DNA of 64,000 bases from Aurelia coerulea (Eukaryota > Cnidaria > Scyphozoa > Semaeostomeae > Ulmaridae). Numbering within the stretch: position 1 is the stretch's first letter; every line of letters begins with the position of its first letter. Of this stretch, positions 22,901 to 32,675 are shown piece by piece. A program made the translations under genes and the position numbers. Location of the stretch: assembly GCA_039566865.1 (NCBI GenBank), contig CM076959.1, positions 8,415,501-8,479,500 on the forward strand. Direction: 5' to 3'. The notes beneath the pieces were generated by a model. It searched no databases. It was not told the origin of the DNA and saw only the letters and a list, made by a program, of their open reading frames with translations.

Positions 22901-25900
22901 CATTTAATGTGGATATTGAAATTGCATTTATTGCAGAGAATAGCCTTATGACTATTGGATATATTTTTGTGGCAGATACCACAAGAAAGATTATCAAAAC
23001 TTGTCATTTACATATAGGGAATTGAATTTGGGTGAGACAAAACCTTAACAATGCAAGTGACCATCCAGTAAATAGGATGAGTATGATTATAAATAATTTG
23101 AACAAAACATACCTGAAAAAGAGAAACTTTTGTTGTTGTTTTGCAACACTAAATACAACTGAGTCATTCATTATAAAGTTCAGACTCTTACTCTGTAATG
23201 TCTGGTCTAATGGACACTTCTCCATCAGATTCATAACCGCTTGCAACTTGTTGATTTCTTTGCCTGTATCGAACATCTGGGGTTTGTCCTTTATGACAAG
23301 CCGACCTGCAACAAAAAATGCAGTTTTTCCTTGCTTTCTTGCAGCCTCCAGCTGTGAAATTTTGGCAGCTCTTTTGTCCAATGTTCTTTTACTAAAGTCT
23401 TCCAGGAATTTGACATTAGCAGGGCGGATAGATTTTGCAGCTTTGATGATTTTTTCTCTTTGTTTCCAACTTTTAAACTTTGCAACTATTGGTCTAGGCC
23501 ATCTCTGCGTGTGAAAAATTCTTTTCTTTAACTTGGGATTTTAAAATCTCTTCTGATTGGTCCCAAGACTCACTTTCTTCACTTTCAGGAAATCCGACAA
23601 GCTTGACATTATTTCGGCGACTCATGTTTTCTTGATACTCTAAACTGTCTTCGATAGAATCCAAATTTTCGCTCATTGTATTTAGGCTTGGTGCAAAGAA
23701 CGATGTTCTCACGTCCAATTCTTCGACCTTTTTGATATTGGTATCAAGTTGGCCTTGGGAAAAGGAAAAACTTTCTTTTAAATCAGAAATGTCCTTCTTC
23801 ACATCCTTGAGCTCATCACGGAGTCCTTCAAACATCAATTTGAATGAGTCTTTGAAAGCAGTAGCTTGCACCTCCAACAGAGTTTGAATAATCTTAAGTG
23901 AAACGAAATCGTCGTCCGGCATATTGGCATAGGCCTAAATATCGCTTCTTCAAAGACGGATAAACTTGCGAATTAATGAGTATTGATGATTGAACTGAAC
24001 ATATTTTAATAAGAACTTTCCACTGTAAATATACAGTTTCCATACAAACATTAAATTGACACAGGAACGCCATAAAATGGCAGCGTCTGTGAAGCTTCGA
24101 ATGCACGTGTCTTCACTCCCGCCATCTTGAGGTTGTAAACCCTCAACTTTGGGAATGTTTGAAACCAGTTGGTGACACTTTTGTTTCAATGTTGAACGAA
24201 CTCAGACTGACCCAGGGCCAAAAGGATTACGTGTTAAAATGTATGACAAATATTACGAATCGTCGCACGTATTACATATTTTGTATGCGAAACAAGCCAT
24301 GGAATGACCCAGCCCACCTCGAACTCTGAAGAATTCTAGTATCTTAATTAAACTCCTGAGTGCTAGCAGTCATATCTTTGCCTTGACAAAGAGAGAAGAA
24401 TGACTGGTTCCTTTATACTTTATTTGTGAATTGTAAATTTACTATATCTTTTACTAAGATGTATTTTAAGACCAGTATATATGTATTAGATTTTGATCTT
24501 TAAAATGAAAGAAGTTTCCATTATTGTTATTATTATAAAACTGGTCTATTGATTAAGATAATTCCAAACTGCGTTACATGCCACCACCTTGCCCCGTTTA
24601 CTAGTAATTTATGAGTAGATTTTATGTAGGTCTAATTGTTCTTTTTGTTCATGTCATGTATTTTTCTTTTCTTGTATTTGATTAGTTTCTTCAGTTTCTT
24701 ATGTATCCATATGTTAATGGCCTCGGGGTAGACATTGCCTTTTTTTCCCTGAGGTATCGTTGTAGTACCGGGTGCGCCAAATAAACTATGCACGTTTGGC
24801 AGGTCACAATAAATCGTACATTGGACCGATTTTGAAGATTTATGACTTACTCTGTAGCAGAAAGCCTGAATTAGATACTGGGATTTTTTGCAAATTTTTA
24901 CATTTTCAGTTTTTAGAGCAAGAAGCGAGTTTCTTAACATTTTATTTTTCGAAAACAGTAAAAACGATAAAAAAAACATCGATCAAGCTTTCTAAAGAAT
25001 CGATATAAATAGACAAAGAGAGAACTTGTTCGTGGTGATTTGCGATTTAGAAATCGATTAATTGTAATCTGCTGCACGAGAGTTCGTACTAAACCCCCAA
25101 ATCACCTTGAAAACATGTTCTCTTTGTTCATTCATGTTGAGTCTTTTGAAATTTGATCGACGTCTTTTGATCGTTTTCAGTATTTTCGAGAACTAAAATT
25201 TTAAGAAACTCGCTTCTAGCTCTTAAAACTGAAAACGGAAAAATTTGCAAAAAGTCCTAGAATCTAATTCAGGCTTTCTGCTAAAGATTAAGTCATAAAT
25301 CTTCAAAATCGGTCCAGTGTACGATTTATTGTGGCCTGCCAAACGTGCATAGTTTATTTTGGCGCACCCGGTATTGTAGAGTGATTTTGTAAGTAGTGTA
25401 GGGTAGCTCGTAATATATATTGTAACTTTTAATTCGAATATGAAATACCAATCCAAAGCAGTTATTGGGAAAATATTAGTGATATTTTCTTGGACCATAT
25501 TATGCTGGAGGTAATAACCACACATTCATGTGAAAGAGTTTGCGATGGGCGTTTTCAACTACCAACATTTGCCAGCATTTTTGAAAAGTGAAGGTAAATG
25601 GGCATCTGTTGAGGTTTAGGGTCTTAAACATGGTTGATTGATAGCAGTTCGATGCTAGACTCTGCGGAGGAGAACCGACATAGTTGATCTCTTTTAACTT
25701 TTGGAAAGAAATTTTGTTCATCCTAATACCCCCGAACGTGATTTCCATCCATAATTTGGACAGTCAAGTTACAAACTGAACATTACACATGGTCACATGA
25801 GTCAGTTATACCCTTTGCCATATATGGGAAACTTGCGTTTATTGTGAAATTTCAGTTTATGCTACGTTAAAGCTTTACATATGCATTGTGTCCTGGTTTA

Positions 25901-28900
25901 TGTAGCCTTCGAGACGGGCGCAATACTGGTCTTCGGAAGGCTGCTGGGTCTTTAATTAGAAATTGCAAAAAAATGAAATTTCAAAGAAGGCTGTTCAAAA
26001 GGATGGAGTAGGTATAGTTTCGTAACTGGAGTGTTGAATGGATTCTCAAAGAATAATCTAGAGTAATTTATTTTAGATGAACGTATCAAAGAGACCGCTG
26101 TTGGCTTATCGTTGCATTCAAATGAGAATGAAGAGAAAGATGATGAAAGCGAATACGAGGCTAGCGAAGGAGAACTAGACGAGTCAAATGACGATGACGA
26201 GGATGAAGATGAAGACGATGATGATTTTAATGTAGAAAGTGACGATGAATTCAAAATTTCACCAAAAAAGAGCAAGAAAGTTAAAGAAATGAAAACTACA
26301 GGAAAAGTTAAGGGAAAGCTCAAGAACGTTTCGTCAAACATAGCAATTTCTGCAAAACGAGGTAAATATGTTCTCTTTTCAATTCAGTTAAGTTTATTGA
26401 TTTTAAATTCCACTACATACCAGGTGTCCCAAAAAAAGGTAACAAATTTGGTCGGGGCTAGGGATAAAAGTTTTAAAGTCGAATCGATCCCTCGTATGTT
26501 TGAAGTACTCTTTGATAGTTAACTTGAAGATTGATACCTTGTTTATCGATATTGGTGCATCGAGAGTTGGAATATCAATCTTGTAAGTCCAAATTCGTGT
26601 TCACCTCCAAACCATAGCTTTTAGGTTTTGGCCTAAACTGCAAACGTGCTGGTCAAGGGAATCTCCTCAGTCATAGACTTTTTTGGACAAGGATCCGCCC
26701 TGTTTCAGATTTCTATTAAAAAATTTTCTTAAGACAAGGTTTCTTGCTTAAACTTTCCTATTATCTAGAATATTCCACAACACAGCGCGTTGACAGCGTA
26801 GGCCAAAACCCAAAAGCTCTGGTTTGGAGTTGAAGGCCAATTGGACTTCCAAGATTAACACTTCAACTGTCAGTGCACTAATATAAACAATTGAGGTATC
26901 TACGTTCAAGCTTACTATCAAGGATTATCTTTAAAATTATTTCAGATTGCTTGAAGCTATATTCTTATTGCTACGCCGGATCAAACAGTTACCTTTTTTG
27001 GGACACCCGGTACAAGCATTCTAATAATACACAACTTACAACAATTTAAATAAATTAAAAAGACGATACACATAAAATAAAATAAAAGGAAAACATATGA
27101 TACCAGACGATTTGTAGAAACTATTTATGAATCTACGTGAATATCAATAATCTGCGTTATGTTCAGACGGGAAGGTTTAGAGTTGATGACCAAAAATCGT
27201 GACCAATGGTGACCTTTTTAACTCAGCAGGAACGTTATTCCAGCATTTTGCTCCACAGTAACGTGCCGATTTGAGACCATATTAACTAGCATTTTTCTGT
27301 GGTAGGAATATATCATCTAGAGGCCGAAAAAATGTGTTTCTTCCTGGGAACGGCAAATATTTCGTCCAAACTTCCGGGGAATTTTTTTTCAATTCTACAT
27401 TGATTTAGTGGATTGTAAAGCGTAATTCGTACAAGTTGGTTGTTGGCAGAATATAGTCCAAAAGGTACTTTGTAAAACTTAATACATTCATCAACCATAA
27501 ATTTAAAGGTTTAAAGCTCAACAGAACATGAAACAAATACTTATATTGCATACAAATTTAAGAATGATTGCTAGGTATGTAGCTCAAAATAAGCATGGTA
27601 TTTGTAAGTGAGCAACCCAAAAGCACATAATTATCATGATAAAGATAAACTGCACATACAAATCTAGTTGCCACTTTCTTCCTTCCTTGAAACGAACAGC
27701 ACTAAGCACAAAAATCAACTAAAAAACTCGATGATAGGTTGACCTGGACGAAATCTACTACTTAGAACTACCAATTTTTGTCAAAATTTTGATGCGAGCC
27801 TCTTGGTCAAGATTCTACTTGATTAGAGTTACTGCAGCAATTCAATATTGAATTCTAGATATAGTTTATGACCGCTTCTGGCTCTGCCGTGTTTTGACAA
27901 CGACATAAGATTCAGCTTCTTTTCAAAGAATTTCTTGCAGCCTAAAAATCTTGCAAAAATTTCTTGGAAACAGCATTTCGTGTTGTTCAGGAAAATGTAA
28001 AGCCTAAGGTCTTAAAAGTACAGACTGAGCTTGTGAGGTCTGTGCAGTGAGACGGAAGGATGGCTTTATATTTTCCTGTACAATTACAAAACCGGTTAGT
28101 ATAAGTTTTATTACCTAATAGTTTCTGATTTTGACTTATATCGTTTAGGCAAACGCATTTTTTTACGGTCATGTTCCTCAACTTGATTGTAAATCTCACA
28201 GGCCTAAATCAGTTGCTGTGGTTACAAAAATGCGTCCTTGTATGTATCATATTATACAAGACTACGGGTAAACCACATGAAATGTGCGATTAACCAGTGG
28301 GATTGGTGGTATTCTTGTATTGCCTCCTTTTTTAAATGTAAAGCTGGTAATAAATGGTAGTATCATTTACGTAGTTGCATATTTCGGTTTCATTCGTCAG
28401 AAGAAATATGTCATCAATATAAATGTTGAAAAGAAGAGACCCTAACACCGAACCTTGTGGCACACTTAAATTAGTTTCTTTCCATATGCTAAATGAAGCA
28501 TTAATCTTTATCCTAGGTCTTCTGTTCGAATAATAGCGGTGAATAAGCTATTAGGCTAATGGAGCATATCATCTATGAAGCAAGATAATTTTCAATATCG
28601 ATGCTTTGATATTCGGAGAATAGTATTCTTTGAAATACCGTACATGTTCTTTTCTTTTTTCTTGCTTATCCAATACATAACATTGATCGCATTAATTTGA
28701 ATTTTTGTATTATCCTCAGATGTCATTGCTAAAACAAAGATTGCTATGCAGCCAACTGCTGCGAAAATTAGTTCCTCAACATTAGAAGCTTCGACGCCAA
28801 AGATTCGATCGAATGCTTGCGCAAAACGTGGCTTGAAACCTTCTTCTGGTTCACTGGCACGGGTATGCCCTTCTCAGACAAATACTGGTAAGTACCTGGG

Positions 28901-29242
28901 GGTTCCCATTGATATTCATTGACTGGTACGTTCTCCTCATTAGAACTTCAAAATCAGAACATTTCACGTTCACCTATTTGTTTAAAATCATGCGCGATTG
29001 AGTCTAAAGCGATTAGTACGTTTATTATTGTTCTTAGGGACGGATTCTCCATTTAATATGTTGACATTTTCTTGTCTCTCTTAGGTTACACACCATTGCG
29101 CACACCTAGCACAAATGGAAGCCCCTCATTGGATGGCGTAACAGTCAAGAGCTCTGGACATTCTGGACTAAGGTTAGGACTTTCAAGAAATGTTAGAGTC
29201 TCCAAACCTTTGCATTCTAACATTAGGTTAAAGACAAGTTGA
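13741..29242 (+). CDS. RAD51AP1: RAD51-associated protein 1 (five exons; span includes introns)
   Basis: RAD51AP1 is a nuclear homologous-recombination factor that binds DNA and RAD51 and stimulates strand invasion. Five exons (13741-13936, 15138-15277, 26077-26361, 28720-28887, 29085-29242) have GT..AG boundaries and compatible phases, giving about 315 codons; vertebrate proteins are about 335-350 aa. Hallmarks in order are DDF followed by a Lys-rich segment, a KLFERELQAVIQLSKK helix, a long Asp/Glu run followed by basic residues, and a C-terminus with LRLGLSRNVRVSKPLH, closely resembling the vertebrate RAD51-binding end. The exon encoding the extreme N-terminus (about 20 residues, ending in one base of an Asp codon) was not found; it may lie upstream of the transposon pile. 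No stop or frameshift was seen, so the gene looks functional. Confidence 0.85.
13937..15137 (+). other. RAD51AP1 intron 1
   Basis: 1.2 kb intron, GTATAG..TTAGCAG, containing Mutator-like MITE copy 2. Nothing else recognised. Confidence 0.75.
14031..14539. mobile_element. Mutator-like foldback MITE, copy 2
   Basis: A 509-bp element with TIRs A(G/A)CATAGGGYTCAAATCTT. It is flanked by a perfect 9-bp duplication, GGCACTGAC (14022-14030 and 14540-14548). No coding capacity. Confidence 0.8.
15138..15277 (+). CDS. RAD51AP1: RAD51AP1 exon, conserved helix
   Basis: Acceptor TTAGCAG, donor T|GTAAGA. It encodes the RDEKLFERELQ helix followed by an acidic INIDEDD patch. Phase 2 in, phase 1 out, matching its neighbours. 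Confidence 0.85.
16253..17475 (-). mobile_element. LINE family A, 5'-truncated copy 1
   Basis: The 3' end is marked by (ATT)n at 16253-16272 followed by CAATTTGTTTTACGTTGGCAA, shared with copies at 48441 and 58582. The 5' end falls in the RT just before motif B, inside a Mutator-like MITE. Confidence 0.8.
16449..17475 (-). pseudogene. LINE family A reverse transcriptase, C-terminal part
   Basis: RT fragment of a LINE. It starts close to GVPQGSVLGPLFF (motif B) and has NYADDTTIY (motif C, catalytic YADD), the thumb and a C-terminal Cys-rich end (CDCRLC). Motif A and the endonuclease are missing through 5' truncation, so it cannot transpose. The frame is open from motif B to the stop, so it is not very old. 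Confidence 0.85.
17476..17587. mobile_element. Mutator-like MITE, copy 3 (right end only)
   Basis: The sequence from TTTCAAGCCAATC through ATTTTACACC to GGAGCCCTATGCT matches the right ends of copies 1 and 2. The left end is not identifiable; LINE family A copy 1 abuts it. Confidence 0.6.
17620..18157 (+). pseudogene. R2-like LINE remnant, part 1 (after the RT)
   Basis: Decayed + strand coding sequence resembling the post-RT region of LINEs with a restriction-like endonuclease. A block on VSSYLRKWLEIP lies near 17670, then, in another frame, a stretch leading to RCTFC at 18149, the first pair of the zinc knuckle. Frameshifts and stops show it is dead. It is split from part 2 by a hAT insertion. 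Confidence 0.65.
18158..19000. mobile_element. non-autonomous hAT element, copy 1
   Basis: An 843-bp element with ends CAGAGGCTTTTTT and AAAAAGGCCCTG. It is flanked by a perfect 8-bp duplication ACCTTCTG (18150-18157 and 19001-19008), the hAT signature. Removing it rejoins the R2-like zinc-knuckle reading frame. It contains poly-C/G tracts and no ORF. A related, larger copy lies at 42330-44075. Confidence 0.85.
19001..19380 (+). pseudogene. R2-like LINE remnant, part 2 (zinc knuckle and restriction-like endonuclease)
   Basis: This continues in frame with RCTFC upstream: SLLHVVAGC, then TWRHNAVL completing a CCHC-type knuckle, then a PD-(D/E)XK-type endonuclease with RPDMLI and ELTVGFE. R2-group LINEs use this nuclease for target nicking. 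The frame is open to about 19380, where LINE family B2 begins. Confidence 0.75.
19714..21345 (-). pseudogene. LINE B2 ORF2, reverse transcriptase part
   Basis: RT with RPISLLPIFSKIFEKL (motif 1-2 region), FIDLQKAFDTGNH (motif A, where the usual V-D is G-N), GVPQGSVLGPLLFLIYINDL (motif B) and LFADDTNIY (catalytic FADD). The C-terminus is full length. It is separated from the endonuclease part by a one-base loss in a T-run near 21360, where six T's stand in place of seven. Confidence 0.85.
21354..22820 (-). pseudogene. LINE B2 ORF2, AP-endonuclease part
   Basis: APE-type endonuclease with HTNIRSL, YRHPSS, MGDFNVNLL and ITDHFP motifs. The catalytic glutamate that normally sits in an (S/T)ETW motif is Gly (GVSGIWHS, 22441-22488), which should abolish nicking. 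It is linked upstream to the PHD finger by another frameshift near 22820. Confidence 0.85.
22830..23007 (-). pseudogene. LINE B2 ORF2 N-terminal PHD finger
   Basis: Cys4-His-Cys3-type finger: CGIC, CNKC, HIKC, then WFC. A PHD finger at the ORF2 N-terminus is a feature of several CR1/L2-like LINEs. The start ATG (23007-23005) overlaps the stop of the preceding ORF as ATGA. Confidence 0.75.
23004..23922 (-). pseudogene. LINE B2 ORF1 (coiled coil, RRM-like, CTD), frameshifted
   Basis: The N-terminal part (23922-23494) is a coiled coil (KDVKKDISDLKESF) followed by an RRM-like NNVKLVGFP. A frameshift near 23500 leads to a basic C-terminal domain (KRAAKISQLEAARKQGK) that reads to a TGA at 23006-23004. 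Such ORF1 proteins bind LINE RNA as trimers. The extreme C-terminus is hydrophobic, possibly out of the true frame. Confidence 0.75.
24768..25371. mobile_element. TA-flanked foldback MITE (Tc1/mariner-like), copy 1
   Basis: A 604-bp near-complete palindrome with arms of about 270 bp, termini CCGGGTGCGCCAAA, and TA on both sides (24766-24767, 25372-25373). TA targets suggest mobilisation by a Tc1/mariner-class transposase. No ORF. Confidence 0.8.
26077..26361 (+). CDS. RAD51AP1: RAD51AP1 exon, acidic then basic region
   Basis: Acceptor TTATTTTAG, donor CGAG|GTAAAT. It encodes a long Asp/Glu run (ESNDDDEDEDEDDDD) followed by KISPKKSKKVKEMK, matching the acidic-then-basic central region of RAD51AP1. 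Phase 1 in and out. Confidence 0.85.
26385..27500 (-). mobile_element. LINE B2 3' fragment interrupted by a MITE
   Basis: The left part (26385-26419) matches the 3' UTR of LINE B2 and the right part (27011-27500) resembles its C-terminal coding and UTR sequence (a CACAGTAACGTG...GAGACCATATT block). A TA-flanked MITE splits it. Confidence 0.6.
26420..27010. mobile_element. TA-flanked foldback MITE, copy 2
   Basis: 591 bp with termini CC(A/G)GGTGTCCCAAAAAA, arms of at least 240 bp, and TA on both sides (26418-26419, 27011-27012). Same terminal family as 24768 and 36334, with a different interior. Confidence 0.8.
27501..27988. other. RAD51AP1 intron 3, unassigned part
   Basis: Nothing recognised. 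Confidence 0.4.
27989..28350 (+). repeat. hairpin-bearing dispersed repeat, copy 1
   Basis: Direct homologue of 50410-50770. The first 110 bp form an imperfect hairpin (GAAAATGTAAAGCC against GGCTTTATATTTTC, with the apex CAGACTGAGC/GAGGTCTG). The rest is a shared tail containing AAACCGGTTAGTATAAG and TCTCACAGGCCTAAATYAGTTGCTGTGG. Confidence 0.7.
28345..28535 (-). pseudogene. LINE family A RT fragment
   Basis: The - strand encodes VPQGSVLGSLLFN and CNYVNDTTIY (motifs B and C, catalytic DD changed to ND). Short, decayed, in RAD51AP1 intron 3. Confidence 0.7.
28720..28887 (+). CDS. RAD51AP1: RAD51AP1 exon 4 of those found
   Basis: Acceptor TATCCTCAG, donor CTG|GTAAGT. A Ser/Pro/Lys-rich linker of 56 codons; phase 1 in and out. 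Confidence 0.8.
29085..29242 (+). CDS. RAD51AP1: RAD51AP1 terminal exon with RAD51-binding motif
   Basis: Acceptor TCTCTCTTAG, stop TGA 29240-29242. It encodes SGLRLGLSRNVRVSKPLH near the C-terminus, the family's RAD51-interaction region. Confidence 0.9.
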
Positions 29243-29668
29243 TCCTACTTTCAAGCTATTTTACCGCCAATCTCCATTAAAGCGAATTGTAGCGATTGAT
29301 TCGTGAGATTGCTGGTGAAATGCAGGAATATAAATATCCAGCTATTCTCGCGACCGCTGTTGAGACAATAGTAATTGATATGGGAATGGAAAATCTGAAT
29401 GAGATTGTGTAACTTTTTGCTGGCGAGCGCTGAAAAGTTCAAGCAACTTGAACCTCAGGGCGAACCTCCGCAACTGGCTTGAAGGTGTGAAAGCATCAAC
29501 TACATACCCTCAGAATGCGGCGATCGCGAATAATTGCTGTGATTCGCTTCAGTGGAGATTTACCTTTTTAAGCACTATCGTATCAGGAAAACATGTATTC
29601 CCATTTGAAAATAAAATCATACTGCGCAAACTTATGGCTGATAGGCTCTATTGCCTTTTATCTAAAGC
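29243..29668 (+). other. presumed RAD51AP1 3' flank/UTR
   Basis: No repeat identified. A candidate AATAAA lies near 29610. Confidence 0.35.
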
Positions 29669-30852
29669 CCTGGCAAAATGATTGCACTTTTGCACTGAAC
29701 ATTCACTGGACATTGCTAGCCTTGTTCAGTGTCTGAACATCAAGAAAATTTAGGTTGTGGCAAAACCACTGAACATTGTTCAGTGAACCTTTGCCGGGCA
29801 ACAGAAATGCGCGAAGTTTTTTGAATCGAGAATTCAGTTTTGGAAGTTTCGGGCAGACTCCCAACAGAGCACCAGGGAGCTAGAAATTTTCTTTCGATTT
29901 TGTTTGTGGCTTTACTCACGTCGTTCATTCTGCCATCAAAATTCTGACATTTAGGTAAGAAAGTTGGATCGTAAACAAAAAGATAGCCAGGCATGATTTT
30001 GACTATTATTCCAAGATAAAAACGGAAGAAAAGTCATAAAAACGCAAGGCAATGGGTAAAGATACTATGAATAAATGAGAAAATTTGTAAATAACATGAA
30101 GGAGTTGACAATGGAGGATAGTTTAGCTTGGAATTAAAAGATGCACATGAAATCGTCCTCTACAGCAGGTACCCGCAAATAAGAAACCACTTTTTGAATT
30201 GAGGCCTCAGAAAGTTTCTTATTTAAAGAGACCTTTTCATGATCAGGGTCAAAGTTTCTTATGGATAGGGAATCAAGTCAAGTGAAGGTATATGACTGTA
30301 CCATACATGCATGTGTATTGCACATCACTGGTACATTTTACATGTTTACCTTGTTACCTTTTCGTTGTGTGAATCTTTAATTTTGAAAATGTTAATTCTG
30401 TTTTGAGAATGCTACATTATATTACAGTCATTTATGGGCATTATTTTCTAGCATTTTGGAACTATGACAAACCTGAAAATAAGAAACTTTTAAATTTCAG
30501 ACCTAGAGTTGTTTCTTATTAAAGGAGCCCCTTTTGAAGAAAGTGAGGCCTGTTTCTTATACAAGGGGGTTTCTTATTTGCGGGTACTTACTGTATTTCA
30601 TTGACATGCGCGTGCGCAAACTGGACAATGTCCGTAAAACGACTGAACATTTTTCCACAACATCTTAAAACAAAAGAAATTTAATCTTGTCCACTGAACA
30701 TGTTTAACTGCCTTCAAAATCAACTGAACAACGCTCAACATCGCTGAACACGACTGAACAAGACTGGACAAGGTGGCAAAATGACACAACATTTTGCGCT
30801 GAACATTTGTCCAGTACATGTCCAAAGCTAATGTCCAGTCGTTTTGCCGGGG
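29669..30852. mobile_element. non-autonomous DNA transposon with CTGAACA subterminal repeats
   Basis: Inverted termini CCC(T/C)GGCAAAA(T/C)GA at 29669 and 30852. Both ends carry clusters of CTGAACA/TGTTCAG and related CTGGACA heptamers (29690-29800, 30640-30840), like subterminal transposase-binding repeats. A TA-flanked MITE is nested inside. No convincing target duplication and no ORF. Confidence 0.55.
30172..30584. mobile_element. TA-flanked MITE with TAAGAAAC repeats, nested
   Basis: 413 bp with termini CCCGCAAATAAGAAACC, TA at 30170-30171 and 30585-30586, and several internal TTTCTTAT/ATAAGAAA motifs. Inserted in the CTGAACA element. Confidence 0.75.
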
Positions 30853-30860
30853 CCTAATGT

Positions 30861-31240
30861 TTAAAACTATTTATGTACGTAGCAGATTTTAGGCCTGGGT
30901 CTAAACCGTTCCATAATTTAGGTCCTCGAAAAGGTTTATTCAATTTGTTTTTAGATCTTCGTATTATCTGGCTCTGGCCAACTGGTAGGAATATCTCTTT
31001 CATAGAGGATGGGCCGAGTTGTCAAAAGATTTGAAAAGATTCGTAGCAGCATATTTTGCAACTCTCTGTTTAGTAGGGAGCAAATTTATGTTTGTAAGTT
31101 CTTTGACTCCTCTATATGGTGTGCTGCCTACATTCAAGCAGAATCTGGTACATTTAATTTGAGCTGTCTCAATTGTTTTAGTTTATCTCTTTTATTTAGC
31201 AATGGAAACCAAGCACTGAGTGCGTAGTCAAAGTGATTGA
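30861..31240 (-). pseudogene. decayed LINE C-terminal fragment
   Basis: The - strand gives, in broken frames, LINE thumb-like LNKRDKLKQLRQ and a GPKLWNGL-type end. Low conservation; family not assigned. Confidence 0.5.
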
Positions 31241-31894
31241 AATCAACTCTAAATGCAGACTGTTCCATATTTTTGGTCTAAGTGTGAACTGTTGCATTTC
31301 TGAGATATAAGTGACAATTTTGCCCTTAATTAGTGGGACTGACTTAGTGCATTTGCTAGCAACCTCCGAAGAGAAAAGTTGAGAAAAGCCTGCTTTCTAT
31401 AAAGGAACCTACATCTGCATTACAAAGCTCCACATGAACTATTTGCATATGCAAAGCCTACACTATCTAGCAGAAGCATCTATAACATGATTATTTAAGC
31501 AGCTAAAACTCTCATCGTGATCCTTTTATGCTCAAGCCAAAATATAAAGCTGTGTTGCCTCGTTTGAAAACCAGGCAAATGGGCACTTAGCCTTTTGGTA
31601 ACTCAATACTTTCAGGTATTGTGGCAGTCGGTTGGCCTTACCACTTCTTCCTATATAAAGAGATTTGTTTAACCTTTGCTGCTCCCATATTCATATCTGC
31701 TGCCCCAGTCGTTGTCGTGGAAGACAAGAGAAATCGTAGAAATTGTTTCAGTTAACTAATTAATCACGTTTTTTCAACTTTGACACCGCAATGTCGATCC
31801 TTGCCTTGCTTCTGTGTCTTCCAGTAGACATCCTCGACATCAAATAACAGAATCCCATAGAAAATAGAAAGGCGTGGCTCCACAGACAAAAAAC
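31241..31894. other. unassigned interval
   Basis: Nothing recognised. Confidence 0.4.
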
Positions 31895-32110
31895 CAATTT
31901 TGTCATCATCGGAGATTCGAAGGTTCAAATAACATCTAGGAAAATGGTTTAAACAAGCATCGCTGCGTCCAAATCAAGCGTCATGGTGGAGCAACAACTT
32001 TGGATGTGAAAGATTTTATCAAGTCCATCGTTCGAAAAAAACCCGATTTGCTAATCACTCATGCTGGAATCTTTACTTTCACTAAATTACTAGGCCATTA
32101 GAACTGTCAA
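31895..32110 (+). pseudogene. decayed SGNH-hydrolase-like fragment, probably LINE ORF1
   Basis: Broken frames give FVIIGDSKVQ, then a KSSVMVEQQ-like run, KPD and, degraded, a position corresponding to HAGTND. GDS with a later HxGTND is the SGNH esterase pattern found in ORF1 of some CR1-like LINEs. Multiple frameshifts; dead. Confidence 0.4.
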
Positions 32111-32671
32111 TCAAAAATGAACCCTGAGAGCTCCCTCGAGACAGGATAACTCATGAATCAGCAATGGATCCCTTTGTTACAGTTTCTTAATGAAGTGATC
32201 TGCTTGTCCATAATCCTGTGAATGATGCAGACATTGCCATACTTTTAATTTTGCAGCTTACTTTGCGCTAATACTGATACTCTGATTTTGCTGATAGCTC
32301 TGGTTTTGCCCTGAAAGCAAATTTTAAGTTTGTTGTTTTTTAACTCTGCAACCAAGTCACCATTCTGAAAATATATCAAACTTTAATCCAATCATTGCAA
32401 ATTTAGATAAAATAATCAATTTGAAACAGCTTGCGTTATAGTTTTTCAAATCTGTTGGTGTTTTTGACACCGGTATACTTTAGGGGCGGAGCTCTACCAA
32501 CGTTTGCAGAGTTCAGGCTCCTTTACTCCATGAAATGTATCTCCCAAACAATGTAAATCACTGAGTTTTTCCAAAGGAATGCTTATTGCATCTTTAGATA
32601 TAAGTAGTCTGCCCTTGCATAAAGATGAAGTTTCATCATTTGTCAATAAAAAGGGGTTTCGTGATTTTACC
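32111..32671. other. unassigned interval
   Basis: Nothing recognised beyond a possible tail of the SGNH fragment. Confidence 0.35.
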
Positions 32672-32675
32672 TTAA

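Larger units (their letters stand above)
19379..23960 (-). mobile_element. LINE family B2 (CR1/L2-like), nearly full length
   Basis: A two-ORF LINE on the - strand. ORF1 has a coiled coil and RRM-like region; ORF2 has a PHD finger, AP endonuclease and RT. Its 3' UTR begins near the TTCAGTTCAGTTTAT block, which recurs at 26385. It sits in RAD51AP1 intron 2 in antisense orientation. The 5' end is not sharply defined. Confidence 0.8.
15278..26076 (+). other. RAD51AP1 intron 2, transposon-loaded
   Basis: A 10.8 kb intron holding LINE, Mutator-like, R2-like, hAT and mariner-like insertions. The stretches 15278-16252, 23960-24767 and 25372-26076 contain nothing else that I recognise. A lone GGATAGGGTTAA near 15515 resembles one end of the TTAA-element family. 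Confidence 0.75.

Noticed and set aside
25952..26341. - strand Ser-rich frame
   Set aside because: Antisense shadow of the acidic RAD51AP1 exon.
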